Assembly: GCA_021399445.1 (NCBI GenBank)
Contig: JAJTUQ010000003.1
Coordinates: 1,674,001-1,738,000, forward strand
Reading direction: 5' to 3'
From: Xylogone sp. PMI_703
Lineage: Eukaryota; Ascomycota; Leotiomycetes
DNA length: 64,000 nucleotides
How positions within the stretch are numbered: position 1 is the first letter of the stretch; every line of letters starts with the position of its first letter. This document shows positions 33,854 through 45,893 of the stretch, piece by piece. The notes beneath the pieces are model-generated. The model searched no databases. It was given only the letters and a program-made list of their open reading frames with translations, and was not told the origin of the DNA. A program made the position numbers and the translations under genes.

Positions 33854-34483
33854 ATGGCAGCCGAATTGTGCTCTGCTCCTTCCTGCAACAAACCCGGGAC
33901 ACTGCTCTGCACTGGTTGCAAAGCAGCCGCTGTCCGCTATTGCGGCGTGGAGTGCCAGAAGAAGCATTGGAAAGATCATAAAAGGGCCTGCACATCTGCG
34001 AAGAAGTTTAATTGTTTCCTCATCCGAGCTTCGGTCGCGTCAGCTACGGAGAAGCCTAAGGTCGCAGACCATGTGGAGCCATTCAACCTCGCACTTTACG
34101 GCAACGAGAGAGCGGAGGTCAAGGAACTAAGCGGGCGGTTGGGCTGGAAAAAGGCCGGAGAAGTTGGGAAATTCTACGACCACCGTGGTTCGGATTCGTG
34201 GTATTACTATGCCTACGGTCCTTCTGGCGATACCAGTCGTTCATTACCAAAAAATGAGCTGTTGAGCCGTGCGGCAGGCCGCGATATATTCGGAGATGTA
34301 GCTGTTGTCAGGTCTGGACCGGTGGGCTCCTATTACTCAGAGACGTTCCCGAAGTCCGAACTAGTCAGAACGCTCGAGTTTTACGAGAATAGAAACGCAG
34401 AAGATGTATACAAAGAGAGAGAACATAGCAGGGCAATGAGGAGCTTTCGTCCCGAGGGATGGAAAGTGGAGATGAACTCGTGA
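33854..34483 (+). CDS. MYND-type zinc finger protein
   Basis: A single exon of 209 residues. The MYND finger occupies residues 6-45: C-x4-C, C-x2-C, YCGVECQ, HWKDHKRAC. The remaining 160 residues are acidic/basic mixed with no second named domain. MYND fingers bind proline-rich peptides; the partner is unknown. Confidence 0.88.
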   Translation: MAAELCSAPSCNKPGTLLCTGCKAAAVRYCGVECQKKHWKDHKRACTSAKKFNCFLIRASVASATEKPKVADHVEPFNLALYGNERAEVKELSGRLGWKKAGEVGKFYDHRGSDSWYYYAYGPSGDTSRSLPKNELLSRAAGRDIFGDVAVVRSGPVGSYYSETFPKSELVRTLEFYENRNAEDVYKEREHSRAMRSFRPEGWKVEMNS

Positions 34484-34963
34484 GGGCTTTGGCGGAGAGA
34501 TGCAGACGAGCTCCACTACATCGGTTGACTATTTTCTTGATTGCTGGGCTTTAGATAATGCTGGGAAAGGCGTCACATTTCATTCAAGGGCTTCTATGGA
34601 TGGGTTAGACTGGCTAGATAAAAATTCCTCCTTTTGTTATTCTAGAATTCAACTGATGATAGAGATCACTCTCAATACAATACAATACAATAAAATCACT
34701 AAAACCATAATGATACTTTCCCCGGCTGACTTGCGCGACCACAGTCTTAGACGTAACGGTATCACTTTTGTAGAGTTGGATAGCATTACATGAGCTAATC
34801 TACAATTTTCAGACCATTCCAAGAGCATAGTGTGAGTTGTTCACAGAGAGCAATCATCTCCAGAATATAAGTAAATAGGGTTTTTATATTATTAACTCTG
34901 TCAATTGTTGAATATAGACAGAGCCTGCTATATATTAATCAAGAATGTTGGAATCAGGAACTA
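34484..34963. other. Intergenic, convergent ends
   Basis: 480 bp, containing a four-copy CAATA tandem at 34673-34692. Confidence 0.4.
34673..34692 (+). repeat. (CAATA)4 tandem
   Basis: Four perfect 5-bp copies in the 3' flank of the MYND gene. Confidence 0.85.
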
Positions 34964-37671
34964 TTAATTAACATAACTCTGCCCAGTTATGGGAGTTTGA
35001 TTTTGATTATCTTCGAGAAGATCGCCGTAGACATACATGGCTTTCCCAACCACATTGATTACGCCCCAAACTCTTTCTCCATGAAACAGCTTTGCCCAAA
35101 CCTTTACTACTCGAGCGCTTAACCGTGTATCAGACGATGCCGCTTCCGTATCACCACTTTGATCAATGATTGACGGCACGTCAGAGTCTGATTCTGCTAA
35201 CATATTCACTATAAAATCCAGCACCTTTTTCTCATACTCATCTAACTGCTGTGAATCGGACGATTCGCCTGTTACACTATCGAGCCATTTGCTGAGTAAA
35301 AAGGCGCACTCGAGAGAACACACGGAGTGTTGGAGAGACCAAGTGAAGATTTGATTTCTGGAAATAAGGTTTATCCCAAGTCTAATTGGGATACTCAAGG
35401 CGTGGGCACAGTGCATTGCCGCCTGCGTGAGCTTACCGCCCCGAATTATAGCTGGACTATGAAGCATGGTATTTGCAATCTTTTGCGGGTCATGCGACTC
35501 TAGGGCAAGACATGACCCAACATCCATGTGTATTCGGATGTATGCAATCCTTAATAGAGCTGTTGATGTGAATGGCACTGGCCCATGCGGATCTTGCGGG
35601 TCTAACGAAGACTCGGGATTTCTTTTCCACTCGTGCTGCCATTTCCTGAGAGCATGCTCTAAAGTCGATATATCTTGCGATGATAGATTCCCATTATGGT
35701 TTGGACGGAATCTAGTGAGCTGTCGGGCAAAGAAAATCTGTTGTATTAAGGCATGGATGAGTATATAGCCACCTAAAGAGGAAACCTGCAATGAGCAGTC
35801 ACTCTCTTTATCCGAAAATAGATCTAGGAACTGCTCCTGGAACTTTGGCTCGGGTTCTGAGATACGGTAAGACTCTTTCCATGCAGTCTCTGTAGGTGAT
35901 TTCCAAGCTTTCTCGTCGCAGGGCAGCCTCATATCAAGCTCTGTGTTCAATATCGCAGGAGCCGTGTTGTAGAGAATGCTATGAAAGTTGAAGAAGCAAT
36001 ATATCATATAGAGTGTTCTTTTTGCGCCCTCAAATCTGATCCAATCTTTCCAAGATTGGATCATCGTGATGTCTTCTGAACACAGGAGCTTGTGCTCTCG
36101 GATTAAAGCTGCTAGAGTGCTTTGAATAACTAGTGCCTCCCCATGCATGGACTGAGTTCCGCTCCATGTTGCCAATGCCATCAAAAGGAGTAGCGTTTGG
36201 GCGTTTTCCATCAGCTCATGATTGCACCTAGGGCTATCTGTACGTCCATGGGTTCCGTCTTCATTACCCTTCTCGCTTGCATCGTTCTGAACTGGTATCG
36301 TGAAATCCTCTCGGCATTGGCGAGGGGATCGCTCACTCCTCTCTCTTAACAATCTTGCATCTCGTAATTCTTGCATAACACGTATTCGTTCAAATACTAT
36401 TGCTTTTGACACCTTGAACAATTCCACTGCTTTGATATGTTCGAAGCAATACTTTCCACCCACGGCTGCAATAGCAAGAATTAGCTCTGGAGAGGCACGC
36501 GTCGTTTCAAACGTGGGAATGTGGAGGAATGGAAGATGGTCATGAAAACCATTAGTGTAGCCTGCCATATACCTCGATAGTGTGTGACAAGTCGGGAGGG
36601 TGAATCCTTGTGGGATGACAGTGCTGAATTTCGCCATCCGTTCAGAGAGACTTTCTCTAACTTCTGCGGTGATAGACCAAAATGCGTGGTGTTTTTTCGA
36701 TGCTGCTGCCGATTCTGGATGTGAAGAAGGCAACTGGGACTCCATCAAAGGATGTGAGGTTGAGCCATCGGGCTGGCTGAAGTGTCCACTCAAATCGTTG
36801 TTAACATTGATGGACCCAGGATTATTCCATAATAGGCCGGGTGAGACGTATGGGAGCTGGAGTACTGGATAAAGGTTTGCCGCATAAAACCATGATTGCC
36901 AGTTTAGATTATCAAAGCTTCCAATTTCCAGCGCGGAATTATCTAAAAAGTTTGACAGCAAGTTCGTACTTAGTTCTTCTATGGGAGCGCTGGTAAAATT
37001 GGAATCAAGATCGTGGAAACCATTCTTCGGCCTATGCGTTTCTGTTATAAAGTCGGTGCTTGGGGTGTTGCCGTCTAGATTGTTCATGAGAGGTGACAAG
37101 CTGAAATGAGAAGGCAGTTGTTGTGCTTGTGCAAGATTAGATCCACTCCTTCCTTCTATATCAAGTTCCGTATTCTCTTCAGCAAAATTCGCCGTCTCAG
37201 GTTGGAATTGTGAAGAACCAGGGACTTGTACTGTCCGCTGGTAGGAACCAGTTTCCCGGATTTCGAACGCTGGATCATACCCATAGATCACATTTCTGGA
37301 GCCCCCATCGCCATGAGAGAAGTTTTTATGACGGAAAAGCAAGTCACTGTATAATAAAGTAGCTGCGTGGTTAGCTGTGTATTAAGTAATCGTAGAGAAG
37401 TTTAGCTGAACTTGCCTCCTAGTGAAAGATCTGGGACACTGAAGGCAGCGGTAAGGCTTTTCGTTTGTATCTAATAACATACAAATTAGTTTATATATCA
37501 AGATAAATGAGTGGTAAGTAAATCCATATGTCACATACGCGTTCGCTCGTGACGCTTACGGTGTTCAAGTCGAGTGAATGAGCGCTGGCAGAATTTACAT
37601 TTCAAGCTCTTTTCGTCAAGTGGAGGGCTGTCTGCAGTGGATGGAGATTCGCTAGGGGCGTTACGTGTCAT
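34964..37671 (-). CDS. C2H2 zinc finger transcription factor with fungal trans-domain
   Basis: Three exons, 37671-37539, 37470-37416 and 37346-34964, give 856 residues. Two C2H2 fingers lie at residues about 25-70 and are split by both introns: CKFCQRSFTRLEHRKRHERTH, linker TNEKPY, then a second finger CLQCPRSFTR...H. A long body follows, with GYTNGFHDHLPFLHIPTF, RTLYMIYCFFNFHS and SLECAFLLSKWL, matching the Fungal_trans (PF04082) region. Intron 2 has a GC donor (GCAAGT). A TATA box lies about 96 bp upstream. It is a nuclear regulator by family. The O-methyltransferase and efflux pump beside it are plausible targets (inference). Confidence 0.9.
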
Positions 37672-38049
37672 ATGAGCCGGAAGGAGCCAGTTTATGGAAC
37701 AGGGATAGTGGGATATCAGATACCATAGAGTATTATAGGTGGAGAGATGAAGATTGTGGCGGCAGTTTTTATAGCCGCTTTCATTGTAGGAATGACTAAT
37801 AACTGTCTGTGACTAACCCACACATCATCGAGAATCTCATTCTTTAAGAATACCGTTCATCACATCTGCGCCGACAGCTCTATGGCGCATGGAGAGGATC
37901 TATCACTTCTATCTATTGGCAAAGTAATCTACTGATTTTTAATGTATGCGCACCCAAGATCACATCCCCGCTTCGACCAGACAAGTTCAACAATAATATC
38001 GGTTTTTGTCTAGTGCATTCAAGATAGAGCCGTAGTATTCAATTCAGAA
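37672..38049. promoter_or_regulatory. Upstream region of the C2H2 factor
   Basis: 378 bp with TATAAAA (minus strand) at 37773-37767; nothing else is recognised. Confidence 0.35.
37767..37773 (-). promoter_or_regulatory. TATA box of the C2H2 factor
   Basis: TATAAAA on the minus strand, about 96 bp before the ATG at 37671. Confidence 0.45.
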
Positions 38050-38773
38050 CTACAGTTTGACGCTCATTTCTAATCCTTTAGAATATGGAAGCGTGAGATT
38101 TGTATATCCATTGGTTGGGGACCTGAGGTGCTCCAGTAGCTCTGCGTATCGAGTGGCCGAGGTAATCGAGTTATCAAGAATAACTACCGCACCAGGTCTC
38201 ATGTGAGGCTCAAGGAGCTTCAACGCAGGCAGAGCAACGGGTGCCCAGACTAGTATGTCATCTGAGTGAAGTCCATGAGATATCGAGAGTCAACTTACTA
38301 TCAAGAAGTACAAGATCCACCGTAGGAATATTTTCTTTCAGTGTCTCTCGTAGATCGCCCTCTCTTAAATCAATATGACGTGTAACAAGCTCATCCCCTG
38401 CCTCGTTCCAATATCCTCGTGCTCTCTCCGCCTTAGTCTTCTCATACTCAGTGCCGATGACTTTACCAGTCCCTCCATTCTTTTCTATGTTACTTCCAAC
38501 GGCTAAAGCGAGATATATGGTGCTAACACCAAAACTAGTGCCAATTTCTACAATATTGCGTGCTCCTGTAGCTCTAGCAAGTTGATAAACGAATTGGCAC
38601 TTATCCTGGTCTAAAGCTATAAACTTATCACGCATTAAGACGTCGAAATTTTCGGAATTGAAGTACGTCCCTAGAGCCGCTTCTTGCGCGCTTGACTCCT
38701 TATGAAGTCGGTCAAGTAAGGAGAGGACATGAGGGGGTGCAACGACGGGGTTAGGATATACGTGAGACATCAT
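38050..38773 (-). CDS. SAM-dependent O-methyltransferase (family 3 / CCoAOMT-like)
   Basis: Two exons, 38773-38299 and 38249-38050, give 224 residues; a second Met follows the first, so 223 is possible. Motif I is VEIGTSFG at 75-82. A DLVLLDI segment spans the intron, and VILDNS matches the metal-binding Asp-Asn of this family. Members methylate catechol-type hydroxyls. A minus-strand TATA box lies about 107 bp upstream. It is flanked by a regulator and an efflux pump, consistent with a small-molecule tailoring role. Confidence 0.9.
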
Positions 38774-39447
38774 TTATGCGATGGTTTCGTGATCTAGAAT
38801 GAAGAATCACCAATTAAAGAGTTTAGAGTGGGAGTGGAAAGGAGTAAGAGACTATGAGCAACTCCACAGCACCAGGCTGTTATATACTGCTCTCGCCACT
38901 AAACAGAGGGCAGATATTTGAGGCTGCTTCATAATTATTGCCGGGTAAGCGAATATCCCGTCTTCAGTCAATCGAAGCTAAAATTGGGGTTACTTTGAGC
39001 CTAGACTCGCCAGAGTACCGTGTACACAGTCACGATCGGTAATGGGTGCACTAAACTTGGGGGCGGGGTTCATCCATGCCGTCAATGTTCTGGAATCTTT
39101 TGCAAACTAAAACCGGGGTCAACAGAGAGTTTATTAGTATTATTTGTAAAGGACGACAAGCATTTCAGTTCAGTCTTTTCTACTAGCATTCAGACAGAAG
39201 TGCTTCAGTAGAATGTGATTCAGAAGCAATATAGCAAGATCCAAAAGAGACCGTTGTATTGTACTAATAGGAGTGATAATATCATGTTTATACATCATAG
39301 CTTTGCCTATCCGTTTACATGGCGATTGATTAGAGGTCGGCTGGATATTCTCAATAATAGCTACCATATCCCTTTATGTCTAAAATAATCCATAAGACAT
39401 ATGATAACGAAGAAATACAGGCTTATATATCTTGAAATAGTCATCAT
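38774..39447. other. Intergenic, upstream of the methyltransferase
   Basis: 674 bp, with the methyltransferase TATA at 38886-38880; no gene seen. Confidence 0.4.
38880..38886 (-). promoter_or_regulatory. TATA box of the O-methyltransferase
   Basis: TATATAA on the minus strand, 107 bp before ATG 38773. Confidence 0.45.
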
Positions 39448-41112
39448 TTATCCTGCCATACCCATTGCAAGCTGTAACTTCTCTCGTCGCATGATTAATG
39501 CGCCAAGTACCGTTACCACGCTAGCAGTAATGACAAGAATATACACCTTCGCCATGGCTTTGACTACGATATCAACTATTGCTCGCTGGATATTGGGGGA
39601 GAGTATTTGAAATAGGGAAGAATCTGCTCCGCTAATCAAGCTTTGGATGGCAGCCACGGGAGTGTCTGGTAGAATATGGCGAATCTGATCAGTTGAAAAA
39701 TTGAGGAATACTGAATTTGAGATCGACAGCCCACATGTAAAGCCCAACAGCTGAGCAAAGGAGATGAACCCGACAGCTGACGGTATTTGGGTCGGTGGAA
39801 CTTTTGCCTGACTCACAGCAAACGATGCTTGACTGTAGCACCCCGTGCCAAAGGCCAGAATAGCTGTATAGCCATATATCCTTGCTGAACTAGAATTCTG
39901 ATCAACTGTGAACATCAAGGCCCCTCCTATCAGACCTAACACCCCGCCGAGAAGGTAAGATGGCACGTAGTAGCCCGTACGAGAGATAATAATACCACTC
40001 ATTACTGACGCAAAGATCAGAAGGCAAATGAATGGCAATAGGCGTACACCAGCATCAAGCGATGAGTCTCCGGACACGAACTGAAAGAAGAGTGGAATAA
40101 AGTAGATGGGTACAAATAGTGCCGTGCCTGCCGACGCAGTTGTCATAAACAGCAAAACCAAGCTCCTCGACTGGAGGAACTGGACCGGAAACAGACGATT
40201 GACAGGCATCGTTCCTAGAGAAAAGGCTTGTTGGACACCGAATATCACGAAAAGGATACCTGAAGTACAAAATAGTCCGATAATGCGTCCCGAGTGCCAG
40301 GGATATATCACGCCTCCGAAATTCACTGCCATAACCCCGGCAGCTATCGCCCCGATAACCAGAATAGAACCGACAATATCAATACTTCGCAATCGCTGTG
40401 CTGAGGTAGTGCCAATCTGTGGATCAATTGAAGGAAGTAGTAGAATATACGCGGGAGCACAGATAGCCCCGACTATTAGGTTGATGTAAAAGGCCCAACG
40501 CCAGGTGGCTGAACTATCTGCAAAGGCACCACCGATGACTGGACCCAAAACTGTGCCCAGGCCCCAGGTGAGTCCGGTCAGAGACATATAAATTGGCCGT
40601 TCTTTCTCTGTCGTTGTAATCGACAACAGCGTCAAGATACCGACATACGTCCCTGAGCCACCTAGTCCGGCCAGTGCTCGGCCCACAATCAAGGTATTCA
40701 TAGTATTTGCTCCGCCACATAGCGCAGAACCGGCTTCAAAGATCACCATAGCGATGATATACAGCCATTTAGCATTAAACACGCTGAATAACTGACCCCA
40801 TGTCAGGATGGTTGTTACCGCACTGAGCAGAAAGGAGACTGATAGCCAGGGCAGTTTGGAAATTTCTCCGAATGTTTTGATGATAGAGGGCTGCACATCT
40901 GCAACAACTGTGTTGTCAAGAGCGTATAGAAACGAGGACGAGAGGATAGAGATCAGAACGAAGAGCCATAAAATGGTACTCTGTGGACGTAGGGGCGATG
41001 GGTTAGTGGCCCCTTCAGTTTCTGGTGATCTAGAGCCCTCATTCTCCCTGTCACTACCGGATGATGTATGCTGCTCTGCCGATGTCTTTTCAGTCTCTTC
41101 TCCAACAGCCAT
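39448..41112 (-). CDS. MFS efflux pump, DHA2 (14-TM) family
   Basis: A single exon of 554 residues. A hydrophilic Ser/Glu-rich N-terminus of about 45 residues precedes membrane segment 1, with LYALDNTVVADVQPSI as the drug:H+ antiporter-2 signature. GRALAGLGGSG and LTWGLGTVLGPVIGGAFAD (motif C-like) follow. The length and hydrophobic periodicity fit 14 segments. Fungal members export toxins and secondary metabolites. A TATA box sits about 102 bp upstream. It is divergent from the aldo/keto reductase. Confidence 0.93.
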   Translation of the reverse strand: MAVGEETEKTSAEQHTSSGSDRENEGSRSPETEGATNPSPLRPQSTILWLFVLISILSSSFLYALDNTVVADVQPSIIKTFGEISKLPWLSVSFLLSAVTTILTWGQLFSVFNAKWLYIIAMVIFEAGSALCGGANTMNTLIVGRALAGLGGSGTYVGILTLLSITTTEKERPIYMSLTGLTWGLGTVLGPVIGGAFADSSATWRWAFYINLIVGAICAPAYILLLPSIDPQIGTTSAQRLRSIDIVGSILVIGAIAAGVMAVNFGGVIYPWHSGRIIGLFCTSGILFVIFGVQQAFSLGTMPVNRLFPVQFLQSRSLVLLFMTTASAGTALFVPIYFIPLFFQFVSGDSSLDAGVRLLPFICLLIFASVMSGIIISRTGYYVPSYLLGGVLGLIGGALMFTVDQNSSSARIYGYTAILAFGTGCYSQASFAVSQAKVPPTQIPSAVGFISFAQLLGFTCGLSISNSVFLNFSTDQIRHILPDTPVAAIQSLISGADSSLFQILSPNIQRAIVDIVVKAMAKVYILVITASVVTVLGALIMRREKLQLAMGMAG

Positions 41113-41659
41113 TTTGATTAAAAGGAATTTTCTAGAAAATATTGTAGAGGCTAAAAATGAATTGTCGCAGTATTGTTGTGTGCTCTTGTCGGGTTGGTTG
41201 ATCTGACTTATATACTCTACGATGAAATTAGATTGGAAAGTTCTACGGGAGGTATTACGGATTGGTCATAAGTGAAGCTTCAAATCAATTACCATTACTG
41301 GGCCCCTATTCTGTCGTCCCTCAACTCGCGTTGCTGACGAGATATGAGCGGTGGTTACACTACTCTACCCATCCATCCACTAGCGCCGATCAAACTAGAG
41401 TAATCAAAATGGATGGTAACGTAAGTATTCTTTGATTTTAGGACATGGCTACTATCAGACGCATGTTTAAGTAAACTTCTTGTTAGTATTTCTGGTGTAT
41501 TACCGCTTGATCTTCCTTTTAGTAGAAATGAGAATTGATGTGTCCCGATTTAGCTGTCTCTTCTACGCATCTCAACTTTCTTCCTTTAATTCGAGGCACT
41601 GTGCAGTCTACTCCTTCGCTCTTGAACGTACATATCGCCACCGTCGTTTATTTTCCAGC
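41113..41659. promoter_or_regulatory. Divergent promoter region, efflux pump / aldo-keto reductase
   Basis: 547 bp between outward-facing starts, with a minus-strand TATATAA at 41214-41208. An upstream in-frame ATG at 41528 exists for the reductase but adds residues unlike the family. Confidence 0.4.
41208..41214 (-). promoter_or_regulatory. TATA box of the efflux pump
   Basis: TATATAA on the minus strand, about 102 bp before ATG 41112. It is the same sequence, at nearly the same distance, as at the O-methyltransferase. Confidence 0.45.
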
Positions 41660-42924
41660 ATGGCCTCCGAAGAAACTGTGCAGGTTGAGTACCGCCAACT
41701 AGGCCGCAGCGGTTTGAAGGTGTCGGTACCTGTCCTAGGAATGATGGGTATAGGCCGCTCAGGGTGGCTTCCTTGGGTTTTAGATGAGGAAGAGGTAATC
41801 CCATTGTCAAGTTTCCGTTTTTTTAGAGCTCTCTGAACAGGGTTGGTGTTAGGCTCTCCCTATTCTGAAGGCGGCGTATGACCGGGGAATCAACACGGTA
41901 AGCTTCTCAGCCTGGTGGGATGGAAAGACAGACCTGATCAAGACACACTGATAGTGGGATACCGCCAACGTATATTCTAATGGATACTCTGAGCGTATCA
42001 TCGGAAAAGCGATCAAGAAGTACAACCTCTCTCGACACAAGATCGTGCTCATTACGAAATGTTATGGATTTGTACATGAAGATCCGGATGCTAGGGGGAC
42101 GTTAGTACCAGCAGCAACTCCAAAAAATATGGGTGGAATGTATGGTAAGATCAGACATTTCTCATGCAAAACTGCGATTCTAATATATTATCATAGGCTT
42201 GTCTCGCTCTGCCATCTTTAATGCTGTTGAAGCCTCGCTTGATCGATTGCAGACAGATTACATTGACCTCCTTCAGATCCACCGTTTCGACGAAACAGTC
42301 CCCATAGAGGAGACCATGGAAGCACTTCATGACCTGGTCAAGTCCGGTAAGATTCGTTATATTGGCGCAAGTTCAATGTGGACCTACCAGTTCGCTCAAA
42401 TGCAGTTCATCGCGGAGAACCATCGTTTGACCAAATTCGTAGCAATGGAAAATTATTACAACCTGCTCTATCGGGAAGAGGAACGGGAGATGAATAAATT
42501 TTGTGACCTCACGGGAGTTGGCAGACTTTCTGTAAGTCCACTTTCTTTTGTCCTTCTCTTTACTATACTTCAAAAAAGGCTGTGGTTTTAACAGCAATAG
42601 TGGGCTGCATTAGGCCGAGGTATGCTTGCCCGACCAGTCTCTGAGAACAGCAGCATCCGTAGCGCCAGTAACGTCAGCGAGCTGACAGCAGCGGATCGCG
42701 AGATCGTTAAGCGCGTTGAAGAAGTGGCCACTCAGAAAGCTTGGCCTATGACCCACGTTGCAATCGCCTGGATAAAGAGACGTACTGTTAGTCCAATTAT
42801 TGGCATTAACAGCTTGAAGTCCTTGGATGAGATTCTAGGCGTTTATGGTAAGATGTTAACGGAGAAAGAGGAGAAGTATATCGAGGAGCCATATGTACCA
42901 AAGCAAGTACGAGGCCATCTATAG
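41660..42924 (+). CDS. Aldo/keto reductase
   Basis: Five exons, 41660-41794, 41853-41897, 41955-42144, 42197-42531 and 42601-42924, give 342 residues. The N-terminus [13 protein letters not shown], the active-site Asp and Tyr in [13 protein letters not shown], Lys in ITKCYG and His in LLQIHRFDE make the catalytic tetrad. The C-terminal [12 protein letters not shown] fits NADPH binding. It belongs to the YakC/versiconal-hemiacetal-acetate reductase-like fungal group. It reduces an aldehyde or ketone; the substrate is unknown. Confidence 0.92.
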
Positions 42925-43509
42925 ACCTTTTGTAACAGCATATAGACATACGTCTACTGTCACAAGAATTTGTTAATGGTAGTCACTATGATTATGTTTT
43001 GCTTGGTAGACAATTAGAACTGAACGGGAGGCCCGTGGACTCATCAATGTCATGGAGAGGGCTTAGGTGATTTACTCGGACTGCAATAGTTAGCAGAAGA
43101 CCGCACACTTAGTGATTATAGAATTTTATTGTGTACGAGTTTACAACTCGGGATTTATTAATATACCGACTATTTGGGAAATATATCTCAAGCTCATTAC
43201 AAAATATTTGACCACAACCTCTCAAAAGACTACTAGACGGCGTATTCTCAGCTGTGCCTGTTTGTCCGAAATATTCCACATCCGTCTGTAAATGAAGTGC
43301 TAGATTAACAGAGGAGTCGTCGCCAGCTGACATGAAATGACATGAGCAGCTTTCAGGAACAATTCGGTGTAGCAAGCCCCACGGAGTTATGTCTGTCAAT
43401 GATAACGCAGGATGACGAGAACTTGCAGCAGCTTCTCGTCAGCAAGACTCCTCACTGGTAATAGACATACCCGACTACCACTACCACAGCTTTTCCATTC
43501 CACAATCTA
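42925..43509. other. Intergenic, convergent ends
   Basis: 585 bp; no gene supported. Confidence 0.4.
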
Positions 43510-45316
43510 TCAAAGCATATTCCCCATATGTCTCATCATCATCTGTAAATCATCCGGTACATCAATCGTATCCTGTATATCCAGCCCCACCGGTCCTCTC
43601 CTAAACGTCATCTGCAGAGGCTCGTCCTCACCAGAGAATTCTGCTTTCTCTGGGACATGTTCTGCATACATTCTCGCAAACTCCGGTAATGGGTCATTGT
43701 CCGATATCTCTCCACGCCACTGTTCCTCAGTCATGACTTTCCACTCGCAGTACTTGATGACACTACTACGATGCCACATCCCTTCTCGCTCTGGTGCGTG
43801 CTCAAGTAATGCTAAGGCCTGCTTTCGAATCTGTAGTACGCGACACTTCAAACAGATAAAGAATAATGGGGGGATAATACCCATATCGAGGGATAGAATT
43901 GGTTGTAAGCTTGCTGTCTGGCTGTTGATCAGGCTTGAGGCAATTGTGATCATCATCTCGAAATCAGCCGTATAGTCATCGAATACCATTTCCGATCCTG
44001 CGAACATTGTTCTCCAGATGATATCCACTAACGTATGGTATAACTGGAGATACAGGATTCTAGAAGTTTGGCTCTGATCCCTCTCCAACTTGAGAGTAGC
44101 AACCAAGACCTCGCTCGCAGTTTGCCATCGCTGCAGTCTTTCTAGATGTAACCTTTGGACGCCGGAAAACATGAGCATATCAACAGATGAGTAGTATCCT
44201 ATCTCTCGAATCCTACGGATGTAACCAAAGGTGGCATTAAGTTCTTTGTCTAAGTTATTACGGCATTCGATGACGTTGTTGAATGAAGAGGGAATTAATT
44301 CGAGAATCTCCAGTTCTTGAGTAGTTGAGGTGGTAAAGTCTCGTTCCGCACTGCCATAGACAGCGGCTTGAATACGAAGACGAATGAATGATCGATGTAG
44401 TGATCCTAAAATATCATCTGTATCTCTGTCTTGGGTTCGAACCTTCCCTCCTCGGCGGGAAAGTCGAATGTCTCGTAAGATTTTTAACCCGCTGTCCAGA
44501 TGCCGAAATCCTGAATTGAAGTTGTGCTGTAGAAATTCAATCCACACAAATATTAAGCAAGATGTCAAAATTACCCGTGTGTCTGGTTCTTCAGAGGCAA
44601 TATACTCCAGCAAGCCCTTGACGGCCCTGTTGTATTGCCGAAGAGTATACTCTCTGCAGCCGACCCGAGCACCGGAAGCATTGCTTAGTAGGTCTAAGTG
44701 ATTTCGCCCATGTTCCTCATAAATGGCACTTAGAGATATCAAAACTCGCATAACAGTGGGATGTGTGTGGCTCAGCTGAAAGGCGATACGATCCCAGAAA
44801 GATAGTTCAAAGTTTCCTAGCATCTCCAATACGCTCCGGGAACGGAGAAAGTGGAAGCTTTGTCGGTCCTCCATGCTTTCTTGAACATCAGATGAAGGTG
44901 CCCACAATATCTGAAGAGCAGTTGTTGAGGGAGATGTGGGTGTGTGCCTTGGAAGGAACTTTGGACGCGACCTAGATTTACTGCGCTCTAGGACTCTTCT
45001 ATAGCCCTCGCAGTTACGTCCGGTCGATGTGCACCTGGTGCAATGTGGCTTCGTCTCATCACATTTCACTCGCCGTATTCTGTTAAGATGATGACTGGTT
45101 AGCAGACGGCTCCGTCCGGCATGTTTTGGCTGGTGGCAACACTGACTTGCATACTATGCATCCATTTCGAGACTTGGGCGTACCCCTCCGAAAGCTCGAT
45201 ATTAGGTCTCGAGGAAAGCCACCTGATTCATTCGACTTTTGGGCCGTACCTGCAGGACCCTCTGAGTAAGTTGATGGCAAACAAGTACGGCCACACGAAC
45301 TGTGACATCTCACCAT
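43510..45316 (-). CDS. Zn2Cys6 transcription factor (Fungal_trans_2 type)
   Basis: Two exons, 45316-45147 and 45079-43510, give 579 residues. The intron splits the zinc cluster: joined, it reads CIVCK...VKCDETKPHCTRC...NC, with six Cys in the C-x2-C-x6-C-x6-C-x2-C-x6-C pattern near residue 55. A basic linker (SKSRSRPK) follows. The rest holds SCLIFVWIEFLQHNF and DSGLKIL, characteristic of PF11951 regulators. Start ATG 45316 gives about 52 residues before the cluster. It shares an upstream region with the secreted hydrolase at 45894. Confidence 0.9.
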
Positions 45317-45893
45317 TAGAGTCGAGGTTTAACAGGATGTCCATGTCTGTTTGACTTAGTTACTGATAACCGTGGTACATATTCCTCAAAGTCTTTCTGG
45401 GAAATTATCTCAATTCAAGAGACTCTTCCCAGATTGCAGCAATTAATTAATTTTGCTTTTCCAACCTTGACTTCGACTGTCGCCTGCGCCTCCTTGCTGC
45501 CTCTCAAACGCTTATGCCTCCAAATACCCTTGCAATACGAGTGTACCAATCAGAATCCAGATCCATCAGCCGCATTGGAGCCCTCTGGGGTTCAGCATCT
45601 CCAGTACCTTCTAATCTCTTGCCTAACAAAGTGGTATCCTACGGTGATGTTTAGAATGTTATGGTATCATCTCACTATTTCATTCCGGGTGATTTGATTT
45701 GATTGGCGCGTTCGTATTTCAAGGAGGCTATTTCTGGCAAGGCAAGGGTTGCTGTTAAAAGTTATTGTTATTTCCTTTAGTATAAAAGATTGTCCGGCAT
45801 GCCAATGGACAAACAAAAAATCATCGCCTTTGAATTAACTAAAAATCTGTACACACCCTTTCATAGTTCTGGCCGTTCCATTTTCGAAATTCA
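45317..45893. promoter_or_regulatory. Divergent promoter region, Zn2Cys6 factor / S33 hydrolase
   Basis: 577 bp between outward-facing starts. A TATA-like TATAAAA is present at about 45781 on the plus strand, about 110 bp before ATG 45894. Confidence 0.4.

Noticed and set aside
41480..41659. Longer N-terminus for the aldo/keto reductase from upstream in-frame codons
   Set aside because: Family similarity begins at the ATG at 41660; the upstream residues look like translated leader.
43412..43975. Plus-strand 187-codon frame
   Set aside because: It lies mostly antisense to the Zn2Cys6 factor, whose reading is supported by the zinc cluster and trans-domain.
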